A stretch of DNA of 58,921 nt from positions 1-58,921 of the forward strand of contig JAYMGJ010000485.1 in the NCBI GenBank assembly GCA_037178675.1, given 5' to 3'. Under the pieces are notes generated by a model. The model was given only the letters and a program-made list of their open reading frames with translations. It was not told the DNA's origin and searched no databases. Of the stretch, positions 1 to 11,592 are shown in pieces. The DNA comes from Scleroderma bovista. Its lineage: Eukaryota > Basidiomycota > Agaricomycetes > Boletales > Sclerodermataceae. The first letter of the stretch is position 1. Each line of letters opens with the position of its first letter. Made by a program: the position numbers and the translations under genes.

Positions 1-406
1 TAGTCCGGGAGGGAAGGGCACACCTATGTACGTATGTACGTATGACAGTTGACCAAAGTGCATTGCAAAATGTGTAGGTATGAAGTATTTGTTAAGTGTA
101 CCAGTGATCGTGAATAAGTGACAGGGGCGTGAAGCTTTTAAAATAAAGCAGGTTCGTGATTTGAAGATAATCGGGAGAATGCGTGTATCGAGGAGTAATT
201 GCAAGGTGGATTAAAAGAGTCGTGGACGCAAACGAGCGACAAAAACGTGCCGACGGGAGCAGGCGGTCCAATTCGTAGATTATCGGTAACAAGTCCAGAG
301 TAGAGACAACAGACAACAGACGTTCTTCTCTTCTCGTTCTCTGTACCCCAGGGATGAAAAAAAAAAAAAAAAAAAAACGATAGGTTGAAATAGGAGAGCG
401 GCGTGC
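1..406. other. 3' flank of the KRE6-like gene, no gene seen
   Basis: No coding frame is supported here. The stretch holds a short TACG/TATG microsatellite near positions 27-43 and an uninterrupted run of 21 A on the plus strand at 357-377. On the minus strand that run is a poly-T just past the stop codon of the KRE6-like gene, so it probably lies in its 3' untranslated region. Confidence 0.5.
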
Positions 407-3118
407 TCAGCACAACTGCCACATCTTGACGTAGTCACTATAAACACCACCAGTCAACATGCTAGGGCGGAAAACAAAAGAATAAACTTACATCCTGAAG
501 GCCCTATCATCTGCACTGGACGGCCACGTTGCGCTCCATGTATCCTGTGCGGATGCGAAGTCCCGCATGGCATCTAACGCGCACCATATCAGCATCGCAA
601 TGCCAAACGACTTTTAGCACTCACGTGCAGAGCCGTCCAGCCATGGCTTCGAGCCGACGTTGTCCGGGAACCACCCGCTCGTGCCTCCAGCCGCGAGGTC
701 AATCACAAGGTAAAAAGCTGTCGCACGCGAGCGCGCTCCGTCTCAGTATCAACAGCCACACGCGACGAAAAGTCAGACGCACATTGATCGAATGGTGCAG
801 CCGCGCTGCCCCCATATGTGGTCGACCACGGGTCATCTACGACGATATATTTGCCCGAGGACATGTTCATGGCGACGCTCGGGAACTTGCCCACATCCCA
901 AAAGTAGGAATCTGTACCCTTGGAGGATATGGAGCTGATGTCGATCATGGCTTGGAGTCTGTTGTCGGTATAGAAGCGCATCCAAGAATCGGTCCATTCC
1001 ATTGCATAGACGTGGAAGGAAGAGGCATAGGAGGTGCGTTTAGAGGAGATCCAGCCGTATATGCTGTTCATTAGGTTGGCGGTTGTACTTCCCGAGGCTG
1101 TATGTACGTTGTGTTTGTCAAGGACATGAGGGCAAAAAAAAGAGGGACCCACTCGTGGCGATGGGCGTTGTGCCCGATGCAAAAGGTCCATAGTTCAAGC
1201 TCGACCTGACATAGTTGGATCCCTGGGCAGGGTAACTCGGCGAGTTCCCCCTGGCCTCCAAGAGCTGGGCGCGGTATTAGCTTCACTGCATGTCGGGTAG
1301 GGCACGCCACTCACATCGATTTCGCCACTGACCGGCCACGGACCATACACACCGGTGCCCTCTGCCTGTGTACCATTCGCTGTGGAGTTGCTTTCGGGCA
1401 ACATCCAGATAGCGGGCCACAGCCAGTCGCCTTGGGGAAGTTTAGCCTTGACTTCGACTTTTCCGTACTTGATGTTCTTCTTTCCCCGTGTATTGATCCG
1501 GCCACTCATGACCGGGTTGATGACTGACCCAGCGAGAGATGAAGATACGGCGGTGCATGGGTTCGCGAAGGGACCAGAGTTGGTGCTGTTTCCCGACGAG
1601 GTTGAATTTGATGAGGTAGAGTTGCCGCCAAAAGTAGAGTTGCCTCCGTTTGTGGAGTTACCACCGTTCGTCGAGTTTCCGCCTGTCGTTCCATTTCCGC
1701 CATTGCCTGTGCCTCCACCATTGCCATTGCCGCCCGTGCCACCTCCGTTGCCAGTCCCCCCGTCACCGCCGCCCCCCGTGTCCTGTTGCCTTTTTTGGAG
1801 GATGAGGTCCGCAAGGGATGGTTTGACCCACGCCCCCATGTCTGTCGCTCCTGCGCTGTGTGAGTACACACCACTTGAACAACGGAGACCACAGACGCAC
1901 CGCCTGATGCTGTGCATCCATCGAGGGTGTATGTTGCTCCATCCATGACCGCGCTATATCCACCGCCGATGGAGTCGCTCGTCAGGGTGGGCATGATGTA
2001 CAGCTGTCCGTTGGAGATGTAGACATTATTGGGTGAGTTGGTGGTCATTTCGAACTCGCCGGTCCTGTTGGAGTGTTACCATCGCATCGCCTTCTCCTAT
2101 ATGCGCACTGTACTCACCCGTATCCACCCAGTTCGACATCGACGGACCACGTGCCCGAGTCCAGATCCCCACCGTTAAACGCCTCGTCGAGAACGAGACA
2201 GAGCTGGTTTGGGGTGAGCATCCTGACTGTGGTGTATCCCCTGAATGCGATGAATGCCGCAATAGCGAGGCCAATGAGGACGGCACCGAATGTGACCCAT
2301 TTACTTGCTCGTTCGAGGGACGACTTCTTCTGAGCAAGCCACGGTTTGTCCTGCAGGGTGAGCTTCTCCTTCAGACGGGTGCTCGGGATTGTCTTTTTCT
2401 GAACGGGCAGAGGTGGGAGTGGCAGATTGCTGGCAGAGCCGGTGCGAGACCCGAGACTAAACGGTAGGTTTGGTGGGGTCCATATGCTGGCTGGTCGGGA
2501 GGCGGGGGAGAGGAATGGACCTCGGAATATGGTGGTTGCTGAGCTGGCCCGGGGTATCTGTGCGCCTGTTCCGTCTGCCATGGCTGCGGCGGCAGATAAG
2601 CGATAAATGGCTGAGCTGGACAACGATCCCGTGGACGAGCGATAAGGTGAGTTCTTGGAGTGGAATGGGGGTTTCGGCTGGGGGAGGGTGTCTGGCTCTG
2701 GTCGACGGGGGAAGCGTGGGCCGGTGTTCGTTGCTGCTGAGCGGGACACCATGCGGACGGAGTCGATGCTGCTGCGACGAGAGGTGCGACCGGGGATGGG
2801 GTCTGGGTTCCCGGGGTAGGCCTGGAATGGGAACGCGAATGCGGAGGGGGGTGGTCGCGAGCCATGGCCATCCTCCGAGTCGGCAGAGAACTGCGACGCG
2901 CCGAGGGCAGAGCGTCGACGGTGGTGGTTTCTCTGTTTCCTGGGCCCAACGACGGAGGTGCGTGGAGAGTTGTTGTTGGACGAGTCCGAGTCGGAGTGGT
3001 CTCCGCTGTGGCCGTGGTCGGACGAGCCTGCGAGGAAGAAGGGGCGCGGGGGCGAGAGGCTGGAGGCGGTCGTGTCCTCCTCGCTGGAGTGGGCCTCTGC
3101 GCTGGGTCGCCGTGACAT
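407..3118 (-). CDS. KRE6: KRE6/SKN1-type beta-1,6-glucan synthesis protein (GH16)
   Basis: Type II membrane protein of the KRE6/SKN1 family, required for beta-1,6-glucan formation in fungal walls. I place eight exons: 3118-2118, 2064-1901, 1841-1315, 1264-1153, 1097-783, 717-625, 573-492 and 437-407. They sum to 2325 nt, giving 774 residues. The first ~270 residues are Ser/Pro-rich and cytosolic, followed by one membrane helix at about 272-292 and then a lumenal GH16 domain. The GH16 catalytic signature reads GEIDLLE (residues 561-567), with both glutamates and the aspartate present; an intron splits it after GEID. Family landmarks include GDWLWPAIWMLP and the C-terminal RIDYVKMWQLC. A Gly/Asn-rich segment at about 389-470 is inserted inside the catalytic domain. 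A start 93 nt upstream at 3211 is in frame but less likely. Identity is secure at family level; KRE6 versus SKN1 cannot be separated. Confidence 0.93.
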
Positions 3119-3297
3119 GGTCGCAGACGGGAGCAGAGACAACGCCAGCCGGATTTTGAGTCGAGCACGGATTCCTCGTGCGATTCTCACCCTGATATGA
3201 TCTTGCCCCATTTGGACACGATCTCAGATCCCGGCCATGCCCAAATCGGGCATCCATATATGCTCGTCGAGTCTCTGTCGTCCTCCCTCGTCGCCCA
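3119..3297. promoter_or_regulatory. Shared divergent promoter, KRE6-like / GT2 synthase
   Basis: Only 179 bp separate the start codons of the two divergent wall genes, so both must use overlapping upstream DNA. I saw no clear TATA box. A shared promoter is inferred from geometry alone; co-regulation is untested. Confidence 0.5.
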
Positions 3298-6200
3298 ATG
3301 GACTACGACAGATACGACGCTACCCTCCACTGGATATTCAAGCAGACCCAGTCCGATGCTTGGTTTCGTCCAAACGAGGCGGCCCTCCCCGCTGGCGTGT
3401 GTCTGCGCACGCACGACGGCACCTTTCGTGTCTTCCCCTACGAGGTCGCCGGTCTCGAGCCATTCGAGCTCGCCGTCGCTGCACTCAACCCCCTCGTAGC
3501 CGTCAAAATTCGCAGTGCTGCCGTGCATGCGGCACTCGCGGAATGCCCGTCCGACGAAAAGACAGACTGCATCTATGTCGACGCAGATACCCGCATACAG
3601 GTGCTAGACACCATGGTCCTCCTTCCTCAGGCAGAAAAGGAGCAGAATGCCGCCTTCATCGTAAGTACTCGTTCTCGTCCATCCAGCGCACTCGCTCGAC
3701 ACCCCCCCAGCGTGACGAGCGCGTCCTCGTGGTGTGGTCGGATTCCCTCGACACCATCGTCCCCATTGCACGTGACTTCGAAGACCGTCTCATTCGCCTC
3801 CTCTGGAGAAACCGTCCACCCCAGGCCACACCACAGTCCTCTCCCTCTGCGTTCTCCTCTGTGCCCCCCTCCGTGCCAGAGTCGCTGTCCGGCCATTCGC
3901 ACGCACACCTTGCAGCAAGTGTGCCACTCTCCGAGAAAGCAAGCCCATCCCCCGCGACACAGCCACCAGAGGTGTCATACAAGCGCACGTGGCTCGGGCG
4001 CAAAATTCCCATATCCGTTGTCGACGTCGAGAAGGCCGTCAACGCTGCTCCTCGCCCTACAATGCTCTTTGCGCCTGCCTACAACGGCCTCGCAGCTGGT
4101 CTCGCAGTCGGTCTGTGCCCGTCGTCCGTCCTCTTCTCGCTGCTGACACACCATAGTCTTCATGGGGAACGGCATCAAGATACTTCTGCAGGAATGGAGG
4201 CTCGATGGAAGCTATACCCATTTCGCACTCCTTATTCTCGTCCCGTTTCTCTTCTCTGTGTCGCTGGTACGTCTCCACGGCTCTCTCACGTACAACAACT
4301 ATCTACACCGCCTCCCTAGTTCTTTACGCTCCAGATATTCCAGAATGTCTCGATGGCAATCGGTCCTATCGCTCAATACTTCCGAAACTCGCGCTACTAC
4401 TCCGCCATACCACCACAACCAAATAAGGAAATCGATGCTGCACTCCCCCACATCACCATCCAGATGCCTGTCTACAAGGAGTCTCTCGACAATGTCCTTC
4501 GTCCATCCTTCGAGTCCCTCAAAAAGGCCATGCAGACATATGCTCGCCAGGGCGGAACATCTTCCATCTTTGTCAACGACGATGGTCTCCGACTCCTCCC
4601 CCCTGACGAGGCAGCAGCACGGATCACCTACTATGCAACCCACAACATCGCCTGGGTGGCACGACCCGGACAGTCGCATCACCCCAAGTCAAACCCCAAA
4701 GGTATGTCCCAGCATGACCCGGTCGCACCTAGCTAAGTCCCTCGCCTCAGGATTCAATCGTGCCGGTCGTTTCAAGAAGGCGTCCAACATGAACTACGCC
4801 CTCGATCTCTCTCTCCGCCTCGAACGCATCCTCGAACAGCTCCAATCCGAAACAACCTCCTCGCACTCTTCCTCTGGACACGTACCTGTCAACAACGCTC
4901 GCGCCTCCGTCTCCACCTCTAATTTCGAAACGGGTACCGGACCTACACCCGGTACATATGGACTCCAGTACGAGGGTCGACTAGGGGACGACCAGGCCGT
5001 CATCTTGCCGTATGTCGGTCCTTCCGTTGCCGGGGGCGTTAGTGGTGCACAGACACCCGTAAGGTCAGGAACACCAGGAACACCCTGGAGACGTGCGTCT
5101 GTCCCTATCGTTAACGGAGAAAGGCCCGGAAGGGATGCGATCGTCCAGATCGACGATCTCGAAGAGAGGGCGTTGCAACTGGCCATGGACGAAGGTGCGT
5201 CGTTGCACTTCTTCCCACCGTCCGACTCTCTAAACCCTCCGTCACAGTTTACCAGGAATCCGGGGGTCACTATCGTCCATGGGCTGCCAACGCGCGGGCG
5301 ATGCGCATCGGTGCTTTGATTTTGCTTGTCGATTCTGATACCATTGTGCCCGAGGATTGCTTGCGTGATGGGGCGCGAGAATTCGCAGAGCCAGAAAGCC
5401 AGGAACTGGCAGTGTTACAACACGAAAGTGGTGGGTGCTCTATCCTCGTTTACCAACAACAAGCTCACCTACCCCACTCCAGATGTCATGCAAGTCGCAC
5501 ACCACTACTTTGAAAACGGTGTTGCCTACTTTACCCGCCGAATCAACAAGTGCATCTCCATGACCTGTGCCAACGGCGAGGTTGCCCCCTTTGTCGGACA
5601 CAACGCCTTTATGCGGTGGTCGGCCCTTCAGGACGCTGCTTTTGCAGATCCGCATGACAATGACAAGATCAAGATCTGGTCCGAGTCCAACGTGTCAGAG
5701 GATTTCGATATGGCCTTGCGTTTGCAGCTCAAGGGGTACGTGATTCGGTGGGCAACTTACTCCAAGGGTGGCTTCAAGGAGGGTGTGTCGCTAACGGTCG
5801 ATGACGAGCTGAACCGGTGGCAAAAGTATGCATATGGGTGTTCAGAGTATGTGCAGACAACGCCGTTTTTTTATACTCGTGTCTGACTATGTCGATAGAC
5901 TGCTTTTCAACCCGTTGTACCAGTGGTTGTACAGGGGCCCCATTAACAAGCAGATACACAAGTTCATATGGTCGCACGCGCCGACACATTACAAGATCTC
6001 GATGATGGCTTGTACGTCCCCGCGTTCTTTGATACATCATCACGTTGACTGACTCTCGTACAGATATGTTCTCGTACTGTACGTCCTTTCACCTCCTTGC
6101 AATATCCTACTCACCTCACGTCACGCAGTCGGTATAGCAGCCTCGGTAACGATCGCCACGATTAACTATGCACTACTTGGATACCAATTCAAAGTAGATG

Positions 6201-7457
6201 GGTTCTACATCCACTCCTTCGAGATCTGGCTTGCGACGACGATCGTCTTCTTCGGGTCTGGAAACGTTGGTTTCACGTTGCTGCAGTACCGGCTGGGCGA
6301 GAAGGCGTTGGCATGGGCGTTGCTGGAGAATCTGATGTGGATACCCTTCTTGTGAGTGCTGTGTCTTTCGATTCTAGAATCGCCATTAATGGTGGGGCCA
6401 GCTTTTTCTTCTTTGGTGGTCTCGGTATCCCGCTGTCGCAAGCCATTCTTGCGCATTTGTTCTCGTATAATATGACATGGCAGGCTACCAAAAAGGAAGT
6501 GGAGAGGTCGAATTTCTTCAAGGAGGTGCCGAGGATATTGAAGCGGTGAGTCTTGCGAGGATGTTATTCACGGCGCATGTCATGCGGCGTTATCCGTATC
6601 TATGGGTTGATCGGGTGGAAGAACGCGCTCGGCGTGTTGGGATGCCTTTTACCTTGGTGTTGGTGCTGGCAAGGTCCTTTCCGCTCCATCTCCGTTGACC
6701 CATCGTCATACCCATGCTCACGGGTGTGGACACAATGCAACGTGTGTCGCGTGTCGCATTCACTACCGTGCGCTCTCCTGTACCCAACCCCCGACACGCT
6801 CTAACGGTGGTTCTTTCCCCTCATTCCACTCCCTCGCGTATTACTGAGAGCTAACTCACCGTGATCATTAGATTCTGGTTCCCGCTCCTCGTGTCGACAG
6901 TTTTGATCGCGGGCATGATCCTCGTCAGTACGCCACTTGTCCCTTACAATTGGCAGATAGCGGGGAGCGGATGGGCGGTTATCCTTCCACTTGCCATTTC
7001 TTGCGGGTGTCACATCTTGTTCCCGGTGAGTTGCTCGCTTCAGCTCGTTTCGTTTCATTTTTGGTCTGTAGGCCTCCTATTTGGGGCTATGTTTCTCCAT
7101 TGACGCTTCCACCTGCGATCTTGCGGTCGTTGGACGCATTCCATTCATCATCTTTTTTTGGACGCTTCGCGACCAGGTTTCTGGGTTTCGCTCCGAACGG
7201 GATGGCTCGGCAGGGGTTACAGCATGGCGTCATTCTCGCATTGCGCCACTATGAACCCGAACCTTGAGGTTCTTCACTTCGCTTGCCTTGTCTTGGGTTG
7301 GTGGTACACGTTTCTTTCTCTCGTCATAGTCGGTCATGACGGCTACCAGATTTGGGATAGCCCTGTTGTATAGGACATGTGTTGGAACTTATCAACGCTG
7401 ACCATCACCTCGTTGCAGATTGTGCTCAACCCTTGGTTGATGATCTTCTCCTACTAG
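3298..7457 (+). CDS. GT2 polysaccharide synthase, chitin/cellulose synthase-like
   Basis: Multi-pass family 2 glycosyltransferase expected to polymerise a wall or capsule-type polysaccharide at the plasma membrane. Visible GT2 features in order: NDDGLRLL after the segment around 4500, the DSDT metal-binding motif with VPEDC near 5335, SEDFDMALRLQ near 5695, and ELNRWQKYAYG near 5805, which occupies the place of the QxxRW motif of processive synthases. About five hydrophobic segments follow, and two precede the catalytic region. It has many introns; for example GAA-G at about 5195 joins TTTACCAG to give EVYQESGGH, and 5431-5481 is another. The last exon encodes IVLNPWLMIFSY and the stop at 7455-7457, reached across an unusually long 393-nt intron (7026-7418). 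It lacks the QRRRW motif and myosin domain of classical chitin synthases, so the polymer made is unknown. Confidence 0.85.
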
Positions 7458-10241
7458 ATGGGAAGAAGAATAATGTGCGTACGAACGACATGAGAAGACG
7501 ACGACGAGAAGAATAAGAACAAGACGAATACCGTTAGACTCAAGACTCTCATACACCTTGTTGTACAACAACTCGGCTGTTTCATTTTCCCTCCCCTGTC
7601 ATCGGCGTGGTCCGAGATATGTACTCACGCTCCCATCTCCCTGTCTCTCAAGAGTCAAGGCCCTATGAATTACTGAACCATGCACGTGCCGACTGATGTT
7701 TTTTCTTGTTCTGACTACGATAGACCCACACCTTGGCGTGCGATGTGTACTTTTTTCTTCATCCCTGTTGTGCGAAATATCACCTGCACTTGTTACTCTT
7801 ACCCTGCATTTTATTCATCTGTGCATACCTCACGCAATTTCATGAAACCCTCCATTATTGCTACGGACTAGACAAAGAACCATTCATAATCTTCTCAATT
7901 GTCATTGGTTCTCTGCTTTTTTTCCTCTTCTCACGGATTTTTTTTCCATGTCATCCTATCTGATCCTGGTGAACGCTGGCTCGTGTCGCATGGTACATAG
8001 GGTATCCTGAATATCCTTGTCTTTCCTCCTACCTTGGCACTCCTTTTTCCTGTTCCTAATATTACACCAGGGGTACCGCCCGTCCCAGTGACTTGGCTAC
8101 AATGTCGTAGTTTTCAGAGCAGTGTACACCCTTATTGACACTAATGCGTATGTACTGCTTGTGGTTGACTGATCAAAGAGCTCCATCAGGCTATAATAAC
8201 CCGTGGAGCACTATGATATCAATCGCATTTGGCCATAGTAGTGGCAAAGAATCGGATGAAAGGCACTGCTTACGGGGATTGAACTCCCCAGAAATTTCGA
8301 AGATAATCAAACCGGATCTCAAAATATGACGAGTGTTTTTATTTTGAAAGAACGACTGTTGCGAACGAGGGAGAAAGATCGGAGACCCGGGTCGAAGGAT
8401 TATGTAAGCTATGTTATATGATTACGTTTGGGCAAGAACCTACTTCCATTATCAAGGCTCGATAGGCACTTACGATAGAGAGGGAGTCGATCGGACGTGC
8501 GAGGGGCTTTCAGAGTAGGATTGTAATGTTTGGTTGTCAGTGGCAATGATTTACATAGTACGTGTCCACGACGGAGACTCGGGGTGTATGTCCTACTGAC
8601 TGGTGACAACTGGGAGACGTCAGGCAGGGTGAACAATAGCCTCTGAAACCTGAAAATTTTGGTATGTACCTGTCCCGGGGCTCCCTCGGAGTCCCAGGAC
8701 CACCACCGTCGGCGAAGGTCTGTGACATGATGAGAAGCAGCTCCGGGAACGGGTAGTTCATAAAAGGGGACCCTCGACGCGGATCGGGACCTTCTGCTGA
8801 CTCCTGTACGCGATTAATCAAAGCGGTCGTTGTCGGCGGAACCAAAGATGTACACGAATTCGCACTTGCGTATGATAATGTTGGTATGCTTCCGACACCC
8901 GGTGGGCTTTCCGTGTAATATTTAGCGTGCTCCGCTGATTTGGACGAGAACTTGGGAAGCGCGGAAACTGACATAGTGTACCATTCGTCTGGAACCTGGA
9001 ATCCAAGGCGACCTTCTGTTCACGAATCGAAACCCGGTACCAGGGGGAGAATATCCGGGTGAAATGGTATCAAGGTTTGACGACACGCACTAGCCCTGTC
9101 CCACTTCAGCACATCTGGATTACGTACCGTAAAAGTACATGGAACTGACACCGGTCGTGTACACGGAGTCAGCTACTAGGTACCACGGGTACTCAATGTG
9201 AGACAATGTACAAGCCAAAATCCGTACTCGTGAATATCATTCAGCGCTGCCCGGAGAACCAGAAAGTAGAGGGGCCCATCAACAGAGCAGCAAAACACCC
9301 GGAGAAACGTGAGAAGCATCGCACGGACACACGATAGAGAGGCCGAGGCATGACAATTATGGTAAGCCAGAGAGCAGAAAGCAGAATCGGAAGGCTGCAA
9401 AACATCGAATAAAGGCTGCGAAATGCGATAGGACTTGACCAGGAAGTCGAGGAAGAGCTCAAGGAGCGAGTATGTAGCCGCGAAGAGGCTTACAAACGCA
9501 GATGCGCATCGCGAGGGGATCCAGGATCAGTCTGACCTACTGAAAGAGGTCAGTGACGAAGAAACCCAATCAAACGAGCTAAAGGGGTCGCACGAGATGC
9601 GAGAGAAGCCACAGAAGTCGCGAGCGACATAAGGGGGCTGCCGCTGAGGGTTAGCAAGCCGTCGAATGCGAGCAGAAGGTGATGTGTGTCGTGACAGCAG
9701 AGGGCGTGCACGGGGTGGTCGAGATGCTGGTGGAATTCATGGACATCAACAGAATGGAGTCAGCAAAGGGAACCAATGGACTTGACCAAGGCCAATCGTG
9801 ATTCCCGCAAGCAGGACTACATTATGAAGAAGTTGATCAGCACAACAAAAACGCAAATGGAGACATACCCAGAGCACTCAAAATGCCATTTGAGGGGGAT
9901 AGGATAGGTGCACAAGTGGCTCGAGACTCGAAAGGGAGTGCAAAGGATTCGAATACAAGGTTGGTTGCGCCGAATACGTTGCCCGAGTGTATGGATGGTT
10001 TGAGCGAGTTGAGGGAGACCGAGGATATCCTACTAGGAGTCAAGTCAACAAGCTGCGATGGAGGTAAGAGAGAGCGAGCGAGTGCTGACGAGGCGCAAAC
10101 AGCCATCCTTGAAGGCTGTTATCAGCGATGCAGGCTGAGAGTTGAGCCCACAGACACTCAGGACAAATCGGAAGCACTCAACACCGTGTCGATCGAGCCG
10201 GACGGCAGCGGCGATACGAGCGTGCGGTGTGCATCAGTGTC
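7458..10241. other. Gene-poor region
   Basis: Past the GT2 stop the sequence is T-rich and then non-coding to about 8.1 kb. From 8.1 to 10.2 kb only short frames occur. Minus-strand frames at 9170-9460 and 9837-10106 have protein-like stretches and may be decayed exons of the unassigned gene upstream at 10.2-10.9 kb, but I cannot join them with convincing splice sites. No RNA gene or complete mobile element was recognised. Confidence 0.4.
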
Positions 10242-10881
10242 ACAAGAGCACCTGCAGGCCGGTTGAAGACAGACTAGGCATTGAAAACAGCCCTGGAAAC
10301 TGTGCGGATGCTCTTCGGAGTGGCCATGCAGATGCGCATAACGTTGCGAACCGCTTGAATATATCTACAAACACATCGGAGCTCGTCAACTCAAAGTACC
10401 CTGAAAGATCAAAAAAAACCCCCAAACTTACCTATTGAGACAGAGAAATGGTTGTGAGAACGCCTGCAAACACCCCAAAGAATGTCAGAACGCATCGAAA
10501 CAAGAGGAAGATGCAAAACACAACTGATATTGAATCGAGCGACATGAGCCTACCGATCAATGGAAAAGGGCCAGCATTGATGGTGTTAATGTATGCGTAC
10601 CGCTGAAAGCGCTGATCGAGGTCCTGACCATCATAGATCGAAACTTCGTCTTTGGACAGGTCGAGGGTGGAGACAAGCCGACTGCAGGGAGAGATGTCGA
10701 AGAGAGGGCTGGCGATGGCGATAGAAAATGGAACGGTGAGGACAGCACAATTAGTGGCGGCGGCGTCAACTTGAAACCAGTGGAGAAGAAGCACCACTGG
10801 CTGGAGGTAGTCAGTACAAGCAAAGTCGAAGAACACAAGACGGCGACTCACCAGTGTTGTCTGGGCCACCAAAGCTACCAA
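10242..10881 (-). CDS. Unassigned multi-exon gene or fragment
   Basis: I do not recognise this protein. Several minus-strand exons look genuine because plausible junctions join sensible sequence. One reads through a hydrophobic stretch (VVLLLHWF), then LDLSKDEVSIYDGQDLDQRF and YAYINTINAGPFPLIG. Another, after a GTAAGT donor at about 10432 and a TTTCAG acceptor, reads SSDVFVDIFKRFATLC. No start codon or terminal exon is certain, so the gene could be partial, decayed or part of a larger unit reaching towards 9 kb. Ends are approximate. Confidence 0.3.
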
Positions 10882-11127
10882 ACTGTTGGTAGCAAGCTTA
10901 TAGACCGAGACATCAACACGAAAGAATCAAAATCTCATCTACAAACGTTGGTCAAGCACAAGAGGTCAAACCCACATAGCTTCGACAAGACAATGCAATG
11001 CAGTTGATGGGACAGCCTGAATAAGTTTTCCACCAGGTTCAGGATGCAGGGGAAGCACCAAATCATGTGGTTGTTGGAGACTATGGATGAAGGGTTGCAA
11101 GCATTGTGATCAACTTTTCAACTCATG

Positions 11128-11191
11128 TGGATGGTGGGCATATACAACTTGGTCTGACTAGTCAGACCAAGTTGTATATGCCCACCATCCA
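11128..11191. repeat. Perfect 64-bp palindrome
   Basis: Two 32-nt arms, 11128-11159 and 11160-11191, are exact reverse complements with no spacer. The left arm begins TGGATGGTGGGC and ends GGTCTGACT; the centre is ACT|AGT. The symmetry stops abruptly at both outer ends (G at 11127 and G at 11192 do not pair). It lies in gene-poor DNA about 100 bp from the coiled-coil ORF. Its role is unknown. Confidence 0.95.
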
Positions 11192-11289
11192 GACAAGTTG
11201 GATCATTGATCATCACAATCCATGTCAACACCACTTATTCCAGTACAGACATTACAATCCATATTACACACATCATCCAAATGTCCGAT

Positions 11290-11583
11290 TTACAAAATAG
11301 AGTCCCCCCCTGACTTCGATGCTACAAATCCATGTAAGTGGTCAATGGGCACAAGAAAGAAATGAAACGTACCTGTGAATGCATTGTAAACGTCTTTCAT
11401 AATCTTCTCCAAGGCCTCGAACCGCCTGTCAATGCACTTGTTGGATTTGGCAATACATTTCTCGATACATTGATTGGATTCATCAACGCGTGTCTTGAAT
11501 TCCTTAAACTCCTCCAGTAGTCTGTCAAAATCCTTCTCTGCCCTGTCCATGCGATCATAAATCACATCAACATCTATTCGCAT
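11290..11583 (-). CDS. Small coiled-coil protein, function unknown
   Basis: A minus-strand frame from ATG at 11583 gives a charged helical protein of about 80 residues. It has heptad-like Asp/Glu/Lys patterning (DRMDRAEKDFDRLLEEFKEF), three cysteines in the middle (QCIEKCIAKSNKCIDRR), and EALEKIMKDVYNAF. A GTACGT donor after AATGCATTCACAG and a TTTGTAG acceptor would remove about 50 nt and end the protein with ASKSGGDSIL at stop 11290-11292. No family is recognised. It may be a real small gene or a transposon-derived remnant, since the surroundings are gene-poor. Confidence 0.4.
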   Translation of the reverse strand: MRIDVDVIYDRMDRAEKDFDRLLEEFKEFKTRVDESNQCIEKCIAKSNKCIDRRFEALEKIMKDVYNAFTGTFHFFLVPIDHLHGFVASKSGGDSIL

Positions 11584-11592
11584 GGTAAAGTT

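Noticed and set aside
1355..1948. Long plus-strand open frame rich in proline and valine (PPFVELPP repeats)
   Set aside because: It is the antisense of the Gly/Asn repeat of the KRE6-like gene; the low-complexity codons leave the opposite strand open.
2470..3159. Plus-strand frames opposite the first KRE6 exon
   Set aside because: Arg/Gly/Trp-rich composition without splice or family support; shadow of the Ser/Pro-rich minus-strand exon.
8268..8298. tRNA T-arm-like sequence on the minus strand (GGGGAGTTCAATCCCC)
   Set aside because: The arm and a possible 3' acceptor strand are present, but no matching 5' acceptor half, D arm or anticodon arm lies at the right distance. It could at most be a tRNA-derived fragment.
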